Positions 28,301 to 37,305 are shown, counted from the first letter of the stretch. The stretch is DNA of 64,000 bases from Clostridium cavendishii DSM 21758 (GCF_900141845.1 NZ_FQZB01000007.1:1-64000), one strand, 5' to 3'. Numbers and translations: made by a program. The notes: a model not told the origin generated them from the letters alone.

Positions 28301-29700
28301 GGTATACAGAGGTTATCTTTGGAAAGGGCACAACTTTTAAAGCAGGAACAATAGGTACTATAGCTGAGAAAACAGCTTTCGGATATGTAAATAAATATTT
28401 TGAGGAAAAAAATATTACAGTAAATAAAGCGGAAATTTTGAGAATTTCAAAAGGATGTACAGGAATAAAAAGAACTTCAGGACAGCATCCTGGTGGAATT
28501 ATAGTTGTCCCTAAGGGAAGAGAAATTTTTGAATTTTGTCCTGTTCAACATCCGGCTGATGATCCAAATTCTGATATTATAACGACACATTTTGATTATC
28601 ATTCTATCGATCAGAATCTGTTAAAACTTGATATATTAGGACATGATGATCCCACAGTTATAAGAATGTTACAGGATATAACTGGGATAGATCCTAAAAC
28701 AATACCTATGGATGAGAAAAAAACTATGTCTATATTTTCATCTACAGAAGCATTAGGAGTAACTCCAGAACAGATAAATTCAAAGGTAGGAACCTTTGGT
28801 ATTCCTGAGTTTGGTACTAAGTTTGTAAGAGGAATGCTTTTAGATACTATGCCTAAAGCATTTATGGATTTAATATGTATATCTGGACTTTCACATGGTA
28901 CTGATGTTTGGCTTGGTAATGCTAAAGATTTAATTGATCAAGGAATAGTAACTAGTATAAGTGAAGCGGTATGTACTAGAGATGATATTATGGTCTATCT
29001 TATAAAAAAGGGTCTTCCACCTAATACAGCCTTTAAGATAATGGAAACAGTACGTAAGGGAAAGGCTTTAAAAGATCCTAAATTTCCTGAATATGAAGAA
29101 TTAATGAGAGAGTATGATGTACCAGAATGGTATATTGATTCATGTAAGAAAATAAAATACATGTTTCCTAAAGCCCATGCAGCAGCTTATGTTATGATGG
29201 CATTTAGAATAGCTTGGTTTAAGGTTCATATACCTCAGGCGTATTATGCAGCATATTTTTCTATTAGAGCTAAGGCTTTTGATGCAGAATTTATGATATT
29301 CGGAAAAGAAAAAGTTAGAGCTAAGATGAAGGAAATTGAAATGATGGGGATGCAAGCTCCTCCTAAAGACAAAGATATGTACGATGATTTAGAATTAGTT
29401 TTAGAGATGTACGAAAGAGGACTTAAATTCTTACCAATTGATTTATATAAATCTCATTCTACAAATTTTCTAGTAGAAGAGGATGGATTAAGGCCACCTA
29501 TAAATAGCATAGCTGGTATGGGAAATGTAGCAGCAGAAGGTATATATAATGCAGTACGTGAAGAGACACCTATAAATTCAGTAGAAGATTTAAAGAAACG
29601 TGCTAAAATAGGAAATGCTGCTGCAGAGTTACTTAAAAAGTTTGGATGCTTAAATGGTCTTCCTGAAAAAGACCAATTGAGTTTCTTTGATGTAATTTAG
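25357..29700 (+). CDS. polC: DNA polymerase III alpha subunit, PolC type
   Basis: A 1447-residue Gram-positive replicative polymerase, the usual length. An N-terminal domain and OB fold (residues about 220-330) are followed by a PHP domain beginning RVELHMHTQMSQMDA. Inserted in it is a DnaQ-like 3'-5' exonuclease with VLDLETTGFSP, VAHNATFDVGFL and HRALDDVDTT (residues about 420-590). The palm carries the catalytic PDIDLNFSGEYQ. A zinc-binding region has CPNCKHSDFSD and CPVCGEE. It synthesises leading and lagging strands. GAAAGAAGGA lies before the ATG. The gene is intact and chromosomal, and anchors the window as host genome. Confidence 0.98.
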   Translation: MKRINEIFSDYEAKGNINNAIVESVILYKKSQCLELKITSDKYVEIKEVESLNMFIRRKFSLKDSIIKVKYVDGIERKPIEEELENIILLIADKQPVLKSVVGNSDFTVTDNTINFSFKIAISNFLKSMKYDKQIHNAIKTFYGESYKINFIDNVSSEELELQQEEKQKEMLAVLSQIKTDAISNSPKLPKEPVVRKEDEKEETGSKKADPFLILGRSSKIKDPIIKITDITPDEGKVVIEGELSNMETRELRSGKILVSFDVYDGSSSMTCKSFLNPAESEEVLSRLKKAGGVRLVGMASYSKFSGEVEMIANIIIETMGIRRVKRQDNAEVKRVELHMHTQMSQMDAMTSATDLIKRAMSWGMKSIAITDHGVVQAFPEAHKLLGRNNPDMKVIYGVEAYLAPDKKPSFTNSKGQSIDTTYCVLDLETTGFSPKTEKITEIGIMKYKDGKVIDKFSCFVNPEKPIPARVIEVTNITDDMVKDAEKIEQVFPKMLEFIEGSVLVAHNATFDVGFLKHNARVLGYDFDFTSLDTLTLAQELFPEYKSYKLGRIAKNLGIKVEVAHRALDDVDTTVKVFEIMLGMLKERGVKTIDDIELYAANEESKKESYKKLRTYHTIIFAKNYVGLKNLYRLVSYSSLDYFYKKPRILRSMLHKYSEGLIIGSACSEGELYQSILLGKSDEEIEAIAQEYDYLEIQPLGNNEYLVRKEQVPDREYLKEINKKIIKLGEKLNKPVVATGDVHFMDPEDEIYRRILEAGQGFKDADEQAPLYLRTTEEMLAEFSYLGREKAYEVVVTNTNKIADMCEQISPISPDKATPHIDGCEQTIKDITYEKAHELYGDPLPELVKQRLEKELDSIIKNGFSVMYIIAQKLVWKSNEDGYLVGSRGSVGSSVVAYMTGITEVNALPPHYRCPNCKHSDFSDYGIKLGFDLPDKKCPVCGEELAKDGIDIPFETFLGFNGDKEPDIDLNFSGEYQAKAHRYTEVIFGKGTTFKAGTIGTIAEKTAFGYVNKYFEEKNITVNKAEILRISKGCTGIKRTSGQHPGGIIVVPKGREIFEFCPVQHPADDPNSDIITTHFDYHSIDQNLLKLDILGHDDPTVIRMLQDITGIDPKTIPMDEKKTMSIFSSTEALGVTPEQINSKVGTFGIPEFGTKFVRGMLLDTMPKAFMDLICISGLSHGTDVWLGNAKDLIDQGIVTSISEAVCTRDDIMVYLIKKGLPPNTAFKIMETVRKGKALKDPKFPEYEELMREYDVPEWYIDSCKKIKYMFPKAHAAAYVMMAFRIAWFKVHIPQAYYAAYFSIRAKAFDAEFMIFGKEKVRAKMKEIEMMGMQAPPKDKDMYDDLELVLEMYERGLKFLPIDLYKSHSTNFLVEEDGLRPPINSIAGMGNVAAEGIYNAVREETPINSVEDLKKRAKIGNAAAELLKKFGCLNGLPEKDQLSFFDVI

Positions 29701-29718
29701 ATTATAGTAATAATAAGT

Positions 29719-29756
29719 AATAAAGCTCTGGGATAAAACCAGGGCTTTATTATTTT
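29719..29756 (+). terminator. Terminator after polC
   Basis: AATAAAGCTCTGG pairs with CCAGGGCTTTATT (one G-U) around a 7-nt loop and is followed by ATTTTATA, 18 bp after the polC stop codon. Confidence 0.85.
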
Positions 29757-29891
29757 ATATAGGAAAGCTAATTAATTTTAGATAATGATTTAGAAAAATT
29801 GGTTTTTGTGGTTAAGTAAATATTATTTATAGATTATAATTAATGTGAAGATATAGAATTAATATTTATTAAGTTGCTATTGGAGGATAAA

Positions 29892-30284
29892 ATGCAAGAG
29901 AATTATAGTATTGGAGAATTGGTCAAAAAACTTAATATGAACAAAGAAACTATAAGATATTATGAAAGAATTGGACTGTTAATTGAGCCTAAGAAAGATA
30001 AAAATGGGTATAGAGTATATGGAAAAGAAGATATAGAAAAAATTCAATTTATTAATATTGTTAAAAACTTAGGTTTTAAATTAAGAGAAATAAAAATATT
30101 AATGGATGAGGAACTATTGTATGGAGATTTAAAACATATTAAAGAAGTTATTTCTAAGAAAGTACTTGAGATAAATATAAAATTAGATGAGTTACAAGAA
30201 AAGAGAGAACTTCTAAAAAAAGTTGATGGTATACTGTCATCTGATAAGGTTCCAAATTGTGAGGAAATAAGAAATATTTTTTAA
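29892..30284 (+). CDS. MerR family transcriptional regulator (compact, 130 aa)
   Basis: A 130-residue MerR-type activator. The winged helix is YSIGELVKKLNMNKETIRYYERIGLL, then NGYRVYGKEDIEKIQFI, followed by a long dimerisation coiled coil. The C-terminus is short with one Cys (PNCEEI). It has no large effector domain, so it belongs with the metal- or redox-sensing size class, though the usual paired Cys is missing. The ATG at 29892 has TTGGAGG 8 nt upstream; an upstream TTG start would overlap that site. A MerR-type promoter follows directly and leads into an iron-sulfur flavoprotein gene, its likely target. Confidence 0.85.
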   Translation: MQENYSIGELVKKLNMNKETIRYYERIGLLIEPKKDKNGYRVYGKEDIEKIQFINIVKNLGFKLREIKILMDEELLYGDLKHIKEVISKKVLEINIKLDELQEKRELLKKVDGILSSDKVPNCEEIRNIF

Positions 30285-30291
30285 TTAAGAC

Positions 30292-30323
30292 TTGACTGAG
30301 TACTATAGTACATAGATTAAAAT
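30292..30323 (+). promoter_or_regulatory. MerR-type promoter with 20-bp spacer
   Basis: TTGACT at 30292-30297 and TAAAAT at 30318-30323 are separated by 20 nt, longer than the normal 17, as in promoters that MerR proteins untwist. A perfect 12-bp palindrome GTACTATAGTAC sits in the spacer at 30300-30311. It lies between the MerR gene and the EFR1 gene and should drive the latter. Confidence 0.7.
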
Positions 30324-30363
30324 ACCATTAGAAAAAGTATTTATTAAAAGAGGAGATTTTCTA

Positions 30364-31158
30364 ATGGAGATAGTTAAGGATACAATGTTATATTTTTCAG
30401 GGACTGGTAATAGTCTGCAAGTATCTAAAGATATTAATAATGAGCTTAATGGATTTGATTTAATCAAGATTACAGATTTTATTAATGAAGATAAAATAGT
30501 TGTTAGGAGTGGCAGGTTAGGTATAGTTTTTCCTGTATATTATGCAAGGATGCCTCTGATAGTTGAGGAGGGTTTAAAAAAGTTAGAAGTAAGTAAATCA
30601 ACATATATTTTTGCAGTAGCAACTTGTGGAGGGGCACCATCTAATGTATTGCTAAAGTTAGCTGAGTTTCTAAAAATCAGAAATATAAAAATGAATGCTG
30701 GCTTTTTAGTTAAGATGCCTAGAAATAATATATTTTCATATAGTTCAATTTCTGTTGAAAAACAAAAAGAGATATTTAAAGAAGAAAAAGGGAAAATAAA
30801 AGAAATAACAAAATATATTAAAAATAAAGTTGACTGTAGCTATGAAGTTGATAAGTTATTTATTGTATTATTTGATCAAATTACTGGGAAAATTACAGAT
30901 AAAATTATGAGTGATTTTCATTATAGAGATAAATATTTTTGGACTAATGAAAAGTGCAATGGTTGTGGATTATGTAAGAAGGTTTGCTCAGTTAAGAATA
31001 TAGATATTGTTGATAACAAGTCAGTTTGGGAAAATAGATGTGAACAGTGTACAGCATGCATTCAATATTGTCCGCAAAAAGCTATTCAATGGAAAGAAAA
31101 TACTGTGAAAAGAAGTAGATATAGAAATCCTAATATAAGTGTTAAAGAATTGATTTAA
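30364..31158 (+). CDS. EFR1 family ferredoxin: flavodoxin-like domain plus two [4Fe-4S] sites
   Basis: A 264-residue protein. The N-terminal half is flavodoxin-like with the FMN phosphate loop YFSGTGNSLQVSK (residues 10-22) and VATCGGAPSNV. The C-terminal half has two ferredoxin clusters: CNGCGLCKKVC (near 200) and CEQCTACIQYC (near 223). EFR1 proteins are common in clostridia and presumably move electrons between flavin and ferredoxin pools; no exact reaction is established. AGAGGAG lies 7 nt before the ATG. The MerR-type promoter just upstream suggests stress- or ligand-dependent induction. Confidence 0.88.
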   Translation: MEIVKDTMLYFSGTGNSLQVSKDINNELNGFDLIKITDFINEDKIVVRSGRLGIVFPVYYARMPLIVEEGLKKLEVSKSTYIFAVATCGGAPSNVLLKLAEFLKIRNIKMNAGFLVKMPRNNIFSYSSISVEKQKEIFKEEKGKIKEITKYIKNKVDCSYEVDKLFIVLFDQITGKITDKIMSDFHYRDKYFWTNEKCNGCGLCKKVCSVKNIDIVDNKSVWENRCEQCTACIQYCPQKAIQWKENTVKRSRYRNPNISVKELI

Positions 31159-31265
31159 TTATAAGGTAATAAGTACTTAGTATATTTCTTTAATTGATAA
31201 GTATACTAAAATTCAGTAAATCGATTATAATAGTTAATATTATAAAAGAGTTAGAGTAGGTTTGG

Positions 31266-32409
31266 ATGAATAAAGATATAGAGATATTTAAAATTTAAAA
31301 TTATGATAAGTTTAGTTGTATAGCTGATAAGTGTAAGTTTACATGTTGTTCAGGCTGGGATATAAGTATAGATATTGATACTTATAATAGATGGAAAAAA
31401 GAAGAGGATAAGTTTAATTATATTTTAAATAATGTAAAAGTAAAAAAGTGTGGAAGAAAAACTGAGTATTCTATGGATAAAGAAACTAGTGAAGATTGTC
31501 CTTGTTTAGATAAACAAGGATTATGCCAGATAGTAAAAAGTCATGGGGAAGGGCATTTGTCGTTAACATGCCACACATTTCCTAGGATAGAGAATGTTTT
31601 TGAGGATAGGAAGGAACTATCATTGTCATGTGCGTGTCCAGAAGCTGTTAGGCTTATTGATAGCATAAACGGCAAAATAGGTATAGCTTCAGAAAATAAT
31701 ACTGATTTAGCAGATGATTTATTAGAATTAAAAATAAGAGAAGCTATCATTAATATTATAAATACTGATAAATTTTTGTTAGAACATAAACTTATTTTAA
31801 GTTTTGAAATGCTATTAAACATTTTAGAGGGTGAGAATCTTGAAGAAGATACTATAGTAAAACAAATAGAGATATACAAATAGTGGAAAGCATATGGAGA
31901 AACTTATAAATAGGTATAAGAAAATAGGTTTAAATGCAGATGAATCTATTGAAGAGATTAATTATCTATTCTTAGACATTATACAAAACTATAAGGAGGT
32001 ATCTATTTTAAAAAGTCTTTTTGAAGATATTTCGGATTTTGCAGAAAATATTGAAATAGAGGGTGTTTTAGATAAATGGTCTGGTTTTAAAAGATCATTT
32101 GAAGAACATAATAAGTTAGTTGAAAATTGCATTGTATCTAAGATTCTAAGTAGCGTTGTTAGTAATGATATTGAAGAGATGATAATTTCTTTTCAAATGA
32201 TTATATTAGAGTACTTATTAGTAAGGTATGCTGTATTTTTGAAATATTGTATTAATGAAAACATAAATACTAAAGATATAAAAGATTATATTGTAGCTTT
32301 TTCAAGAATTATAGGTAATAACACTAAGGCTATGGTGGATTTTTTTGAGGATAGTTTTGGTGAGGTTATTTTAGAATTAGGGTATTTATCTTTTATAGCT
32401 TTATTTTAA
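31266..32409 (+). pseudogene. fliB: Broken fliB, flagellin lysine-N-methylase
   Basis: The frame from the ATG at 31266 reads MNKDIEIFKI and then hits TAA at 31296. The same frame goes on as NYDKFSCIADKCKFTCCSGW, the Cys-rich FliB N-terminus, and DCPCLDKQGLCQI, ending at a second stop at 31881. The C-terminal part resumes one base out of frame from 31894 (MEKLINRYKKIGLNADESI). Removing one T near 31881 would join the parts as YKSGKHMEKL. The total would be about 380 codons, the family's usual size. FliB methylates surface lysines of flagellin. Two independent lesions argue for a real pseudogene, although a 31473-31883 fragment could still be translated. Confidence 0.8.
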
Positions 32410-32563
32410 TAAGAATAAATTTGATATAAATACTTATCTTTACAAATTAGTTTGATATAATGATTTTAGGTGATAATTATGTTAAGTATATAATTAATTT
32501 ACTATGTGAAATTTATTAAGTATTTTAAAATAATTATATAGGTAGTTAAAGGTTGTGATTAAT

Positions 32564-33271
32564 TTGTATAGTATTATGATTATAGAAGATGATAAAAAAA
32601 TGACTGAACTTATAAAAAAACATTTAGAGAAATATGGATATAAAACATTTTTAGTTAAGGATTTTTCAAATATAGCCAATGAATTTCTGGAGTATAAACC
32701 AGATTTAGTTTTAATGGATATAAATCTTCCTTTTTTTGATGGATTTTATTGGTGCAATGATATAAGAAGTTATTCAAAAGTACCAATAATATTTATATCA
32801 GCTAGAGATTCAGATATGGATCAAGTTATGGCAATAGATAGTGGTGGAGATGATTATATAACTAAGCCATTTTCTTATGATGTACTTCTAGCAAAAATAA
32901 AAGGTGTATTAAGAAGAGTTTATGGTAGGTATGCAAATAGTGAAGAAGATTTTATAAAGATTGATGATTTAGTTCTTTATACAAATAAGAATATAGTACA
33001 ATTTAGAGAGAAAAAAACAGAACTTAGTAAAAATGAATTTTCACTTTTACTACATCTTGTGAAAAATATAAATAAAATTGTAACAAGAGATACTTTACTA
33101 GAAATTCTTTGGAGTGATACAGAATTTATTGATGATAATACTCTGTCCGTTAATGTTACAAGAGTTAGAAAGAGATTAGCAGAAATAGGAATTAAAGATG
33201 CTATAGAAACAAAGCGAGGACAAGGATATAGGTTTCTTAATAATTGGGAGAAGTTAAGAGTTGGTGAATAG
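32564..33271 (+). CDS. OmpR-family response regulator, BceR-like
   Basis: A 235-residue two-domain regulator. The receiver has the acidic pair IIEDDKKM, the phosphorylated Asp in LVLMDINLPFFDG, and the Lys in DYITKPF. The C-terminal winged helix has LSKNEFSLLLHLVKN and TRVRKRLAEIGI..IETKRGQGYRF. It pairs with the next gene, a short intramembrane-sensing kinase, as in BceRS systems that respond to bacitracin or lantibiotics. TTG at 32564 (then YSIMIIEDD) is my preferred start, with AAAGG 11 nt upstream; GTG at 32555 is the alternative. Confidence 0.88.
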   Translation: MYSIMIIEDDKKMTELIKKHLEKYGYKTFLVKDFSNIANEFLEYKPDLVLMDINLPFFDGFYWCNDIRSYSKVPIIFISARDSDMDQVMAIDSGGDDYITKPFSYDVLLAKIKGVLRRVYGRYANSEEDFIKIDDLVLYTNKNIVQFREKKTELSKNEFSLLLHLVKNINKIVTRDTLLEILWSDTEFIDDNTLSVNVTRVRKRLAEIGIKDAIETKRGQGYRFLNNWEKLRVGE

Positions 33272-33272
33272 A

Positions 33273-34322
33273 ATGAAATTTATAGATTTTTTAAAAGATA
33301 GAATAGCATATGTAATAGTATATTTTATAAGTATATCGTTAGTTATTTTAATAACATATTTATCAGTAACTATGAAAGTAGTAGATTTTTCTTTAAGTAA
33401 TGTAATATATGCCTATTTTGTTTCAACAGTAATATTTATTATATTTTTGTTATATGAATACTCAAAAGTAAGAGTGTTTTATAGTCATCTTTATGAAGCG
33501 TTAAATTCTGAAAATATTATAGAAGAGGTTGTAAATGTAGGAGCTACTAGAACAATAGAGCAACAACTTTTTTCAGATATATTAAAAAAGGTACACAAAA
33601 ATTATAAAGGTGATATTTATAAATATGAAGATATTCAAAAGCAGTATTCATATTTTATCAATCAATGGGTACATCAAATGAAGACTCCTGTGTCTATAAT
33701 TAATTTAATGTTACAGGAAGAGTGTACGGCTGAATGTAAAGAGATTTTTGATAGTGTAGGTGAAGAGAATGAGAAAATATCACAGGGTCTTAACCTTATG
33801 CTATATAATGCAAGATTAAATGAGTTTAATCATGATTTTAATGTAGAAGCTATAGATGTATTGTCTATTTTAAGAAAAGTGATAAATGACAATAAAAAAT
33901 TACTTATTAGACACAAAATATTCCCTGAGATTAATGGAGAAAGTACAGTTGTTCAAACGGATAAAAAGTGGATTATTTTTGTTATCAATCAACTTTTAAT
34001 TAATGCAATAAAGTATACATCTATAACAGATAAGGAGAGAAAAGTTATAAGTTTTAATATAAAAGAAGAGACAGAAAAAATAATTGTAAGCATTAAAGAT
34101 AATGGAATTGGTATACCAAAGGAAGATATAGGACGCGTATTTAATACTTTCTTTACAGGTAAAAATGGGAGAAAAACCTCTGAATCTACAGGAATGGGAT
34201 TATATTTGTCAAAACGTATTTGTGAAGAGATTGGACATAGGTTGCATGTTGAATCGGAAGAAGGAAACGGAGCCGAATTTTATATTACTTTCTATAAGAG
34301 TAAAAATATATTTAAACTATAA
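33273..34322 (+). CDS. Intramembrane-sensing histidine kinase, BceS-like
   Basis: A 349-residue kinase with two close N-terminal transmembrane helices (residues about 11-35 and 40-63) and almost no outside loop, typical of BceS kinases that get their signal from the partner ABC transporter. The phospho-acceptor His is in WVHQMKTPVSIINLM. The ATPase has NQLLINAIKYT (N box), DNGIGIPKEDIGRVF (G1) and STGMGLYLSKRIC (G2). The ATG at 33273 follows the regulator stop by one base, so the pair is translationally coupled. Confidence 0.88.
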   Translation: MKFIDFLKDRIAYVIVYFISISLVILITYLSVTMKVVDFSLSNVIYAYFVSTVIFIIFLLYEYSKVRVFYSHLYEALNSENIIEEVVNVGATRTIEQQLFSDILKKVHKNYKGDIYKYEDIQKQYSYFINQWVHQMKTPVSIINLMLQEECTAECKEIFDSVGEENEKISQGLNLMLYNARLNEFNHDFNVEAIDVLSILRKVINDNKKLLIRHKIFPEINGESTVVQTDKKWIIFVINQLLINAIKYTSITDKERKVISFNIKEETEKIIVSIKDNGIGIPKEDIGRVFNTFFTGKNGRKTSESTGMGLYLSKRICEEIGHRLHVESEEGNGAEFYITFYKSKNIFKL

Positions 34323-34392
34323 TCTTTCAAAATTGAAAGATTAATATTGAAAATGAAAGAGAAATCGATATTAGGATTTCTCTATTTTTTTT
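34321..34392 (+). terminator. Paired hairpins between the kinase and ABC genes
   Basis: AATCTTTCAA-AA-TTGAAAGATT (34321-34342) is a perfect palindrome that begins at the kinase stop codon. It is followed by AGAGAAATC with GATTTCTCT (34358-34383) and a run of eight T after one A. The second is a good terminator. The first has no T tail and may be an operator or an mRNA-stabilising stem. The ABC genes therefore probably have their own promoter in the 50 bp that follow. Confidence 0.65.
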
Positions 34393-34440
34393 ATAATAAA
34401 TGTATAGTCTTGAAATAAATTGTGAATGGGAGGAACGTAT

Positions 34441-35211
34441 ATGTCAATTTTAAAGGCTCAAAATATAACAAAAATTTATGGTGGAAAAAAAGGTGGGCTT
34501 AAGTTTAAAGCTTTAGATAAATTTAATTTAGAAGTTGAAAAAGGTGAATTTGTTGGAGTAATGGGACCATCAGGTAGTGGTAAAACAACATTACTAAACA
34601 TAATGGCAACTATAGATAGTCCTACATCAGGAGAACTTTTTATAAATGCTACAAATCCAATAAAATTAAGTGAAAAGGAGATTGCTTTATTTAGAAGAAA
34701 AGAACTAGGGTTTATATTCCAAGATTTCAATTTATTAGACTCACTATCAGTTAAGGAAAATATAATATTGCCACTTGTACTGGAGAAGGTTAAGGTAAGA
34801 GAAATAGAAAATAGAGTTGAAGATATTACTAGTTTATTAAATATTAAAGATATTTTAAATAAAAAGCCTTATGAGATTTCAGGAGGTCAGCAGCAGAGAG
34901 TGGCTTGTGCTAGAGCGCTTATTCATAATCCTTCAATAATTCTTGCAGATGAACCGACAGGAAATCTTGATTCTAAAGCATCTCAGGATGTTATGGAAAC
35001 TTTAGTGAATCTAAATGAGAAAAAAGGAGCAACTATAATGATGGTTACTCATGATCCTTTTTCTGCGAGTTTTTGTAAAAGAATAATTATGATTAAGGAC
35101 GGAAAGTATTTTTTGGAAATTGTTAATGGAGGGAATAGACAAGCATTTTTTAAAGAGATAATGGATTCTCTATCACTTTTAGGAAGTAGACCTAATAATT
35201 ATACAGTGTAG
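34441..35211 (+). CDS. ABC transporter ATP-binding protein, BceA-like
   Basis: A 256-residue MacB/LolD-type ATPase. Walker A is GPSGSGKTT, the Q loop is in GFIFQDFNLLD, the signature is EISGGQQQRVACARAL, Walker B is IILADEPTGNLD, and the switch His is in MMVTHDP. It energises the large FtsX-type permease encoded next, 10 bp downstream. In BceAB modules the transporter frees lipid II-cycle intermediates from peptide antibiotics and signals to the kinase. The ATG at 34441 has GGGAGGAA 7 nt upstream. Confidence 0.92.
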   Translation: MSILKAQNITKIYGGKKGGLKFKALDKFNLEVEKGEFVGVMGPSGSGKTTLLNIMATIDSPTSGELFINATNPIKLSEKEIALFRRKELGFIFQDFNLLDSLSVKENIILPLVLEKVKVREIENRVEDITSLLNIKDILNKKPYEISGGQQQRVACARALIHNPSIILADEPTGNLDSKASQDVMETLVNLNEKKGATIMMVTHDPFSASFCKRIIMIKDGKYFLEIVNGGNRQAFFKEIMDSLSLLGSRPNNYTV

Positions 35212-35221
35212 GAGGAGTAAA

Positions 35222-37192
35222 ATGACTATTAATAATATAATTATCAAAAATATTAAAGGAAATTTAAATAAATATGTTATGTATTATTTAAGTAATGTAA
35301 TAGTTGTAACCATATTTTTTATATTTGCTAATTTTATATATAATCCTGGGGTTGATACAGGTAGTGTTAATGATAAGACTATAAGTGATTTTTCTAGTAA
35401 ATTGATGTATATGTGTGAGTTTGTAATAATAATTTTTACCTTTATATTCTCAAATTATTCAATAACTAATTTTTTAAAATCCAGAGAAAAGGAATTTGGA
35501 CTTTTAGCGATGTTTGGTTTAACTAAAGGTCAAATAAGGAGATATGTTATATTTGAAAATGTAATAATTTCAATTACTTCTATTATAACAGGACTTTTTT
35601 TGGGAATGTTGTTTTCAAAGTTATTTTTTATGGCTGTATTTGCTATTTTGGATTTGAATATGGAAATTGGATTTTTGATATCAATTAAAGCTGTAATAGT
35701 AACAGTAATAAGTTTTTTTGTACTTTTAAATATGATTAGTTTCATTACAAGTTTTAAAATAAAAAATAATAATATAGCTGAATTATTAAAGGGTGCAAGA
35801 ATACCTAAAGAAACACCGAAGTTTTCTAAATTTAAGTCAATACTTGCAATACTGCTTATTATTTCTGGGTATATTGTTGGCGTTATGTCTAAAGGTTCAA
35901 TTATAATCACGATGATTCCTATACTTATAGTTGTAATAATAGGAACACGCTTTTTGTTTACTCAATTTAGTGTGTATTTTACTAACAAACTTCAAAAAAA
36001 CAGGAATGTTTACTATAAAGGTATTAATATGATAACTTTGTCACAAATCATATACAAATTAAAAGATAATGCCAAGGTACTATTTATTACTTCGATACTT
36101 AGTGGAATTACTCTTGCAACAGCAATATCAGTTTATTCAGTTCAAAAAGTAACTCTATCAACTCTTGAAGAAAATTGTCCAAATGATATAAGTGTTATTG
36201 AGCAAGGTGAAAATACTCATAAGGTTATAGCTAACGGCAAAGTTGAAGAGATTTTAAATAAGCATAAATTTGATATTAAATATAAAAATGAAATAGAGAT
36301 AATAAAAGCAAAGAATAATGATATAAACGGAGAAACTAAGAGAGATACTTATGGCATGAAAATAAATAAGACTGATTTTAATGTAATGTCTCAAAGTAGT
36401 TTTAATAAACTTGCGAAACAGTATGACAAGAAATCAGTAAATTTAAAAGATGGAGAAGCCGTAATATATACTTATGATTTAGCTGGTGGAATAGCTAATG
36501 TAACAACAGAACTTCCGTTTAAGGATGAGAAAAGTATAAACTTAAATATTAATGGGAAGGTAAACAAGGTAAATATACTTGATAATTTAAAAGGTGGAGT
36601 TCTAAATGCAGATACAAAAACTACTAATTCTATAATTATTAGTGATAGTGAATTTAAAAAATTGTGGAATGAGAGTTTAAAGAACAGTAAATATATTTAT
36701 TACGGATATAATATAAAACATAATTTAAAGGCTTCTGAAGCAGTTACTGAAATAAAAGATACAGTTACAAAAGGACAAGAAGTTTTCTTTAATGAGAGGG
36801 TAATAAGTGCAGCTGGTTTGATGCAAATTTTATCTGTACTATTATTTATAGGGACATTTATTGCAATAATATTTTTCATTGCAACAGGAAGTATATTATA
36901 CTTTAAAATGTTTAATGAAATTCAGAAGGATAGGCAAGATTTTATAGGGTTAAAAAAGATAGGTGTTACGCAGGAAGAAATAAAAAAGGCTGTAAGTATT
37001 CAAAGCTTCACAATGTTTTTCTTGCCACTTACAGTAGCAACATTGCATGCTGCTTTTGCAGTAAAATCTGTAGGGTTGCTGCACGCAAAATATTTCATAT
37101 TCATTGCTGGAATATATTTAGTATTTCAAACAATATATTATTTATTTGCTAAATGGATGTACATTAAACAAATAAATAGTTGGAAGATTTAA
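35222..37192 (+). CDS. ABC transporter permease, BceB-like (FtsX family)
   Basis: A 656-residue permease with ten predicted transmembrane helices. There is one N-terminal helix, a first FtsX block containing REKEFGLLAMFGLTKGQIRR, a large extracellular domain (residues about 310-530) and a second FtsX block (FNEIQKDRQDFIGLKKIGVT). This layout is specific for BceB/VraG-type peptide detoxification permeases. The extracellular domain differs between systems and sets peptide specificity; I cannot name the peptide. GTAGGAGGAG lies just before the ATG. Confidence 0.9.
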   Translation: MTINNIIIKNIKGNLNKYVMYYLSNVIVVTIFFIFANFIYNPGVDTGSVNDKTISDFSSKLMYMCEFVIIIFTFIFSNYSITNFLKSREKEFGLLAMFGLTKGQIRRYVIFENVIISITSIITGLFLGMLFSKLFFMAVFAILDLNMEIGFLISIKAVIVTVISFFVLLNMISFITSFKIKNNNIAELLKGARIPKETPKFSKFKSILAILLIISGYIVGVMSKGSIIITMIPILIVVIIGTRFLFTQFSVYFTNKLQKNRNVYYKGINMITLSQIIYKLKDNAKVLFITSILSGITLATAISVYSVQKVTLSTLEENCPNDISVIEQGENTHKVIANGKVEEILNKHKFDIKYKNEIEIIKAKNNDINGETKRDTYGMKINKTDFNVMSQSSFNKLAKQYDKKSVNLKDGEAVIYTYDLAGGIANVTTELPFKDEKSINLNINGKVNKVNILDNLKGGVLNADTKTTNSIIISDSEFKKLWNESLKNSKYIYYGYNIKHNLKASEAVTEIKDTVTKGQEVFFNERVISAAGLMQILSVLLFIGTFIAIIFFIATGSILYFKMFNEIQKDRQDFIGLKKIGVTQEEIKKAVSIQSFTMFFLPLTVATLHAAFAVKSVGLLHAKYFIFIAGIYLVFQTIYYLFAKWMYIKQINSWKI

Positions 37193-37248
37193 ATATATTA
37201 ACAACTAAATAAATATAATATTTATATATGAAGTCGTAGGACTAAAAT

Positions 37249-37275
37249 AAGCCACCTGTTTTACAGGTGGCTTTT
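37249..37275. terminator. Bidirectional terminator after the BceAB-like genes
   Basis: AAGCCACCTGT pairs perfectly with ACAGGTGGCTT around a 3-nt loop and is followed by TTGATTTT. It also ends the convergent ECF S-component gene. Confidence 0.85.
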
Positions 37276-37305
37276 GATTTTATAGAATTATTGACTAGTT
37301 ACATT

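Noticed and set aside
31473..31883. A short independent gene for a Cys-rich 136-residue protein
   Set aside because: The frame is open upstream to the TAA at 31296 and encodes the FliB N-terminus there. Together with the downstream frame it makes one broken fliB.
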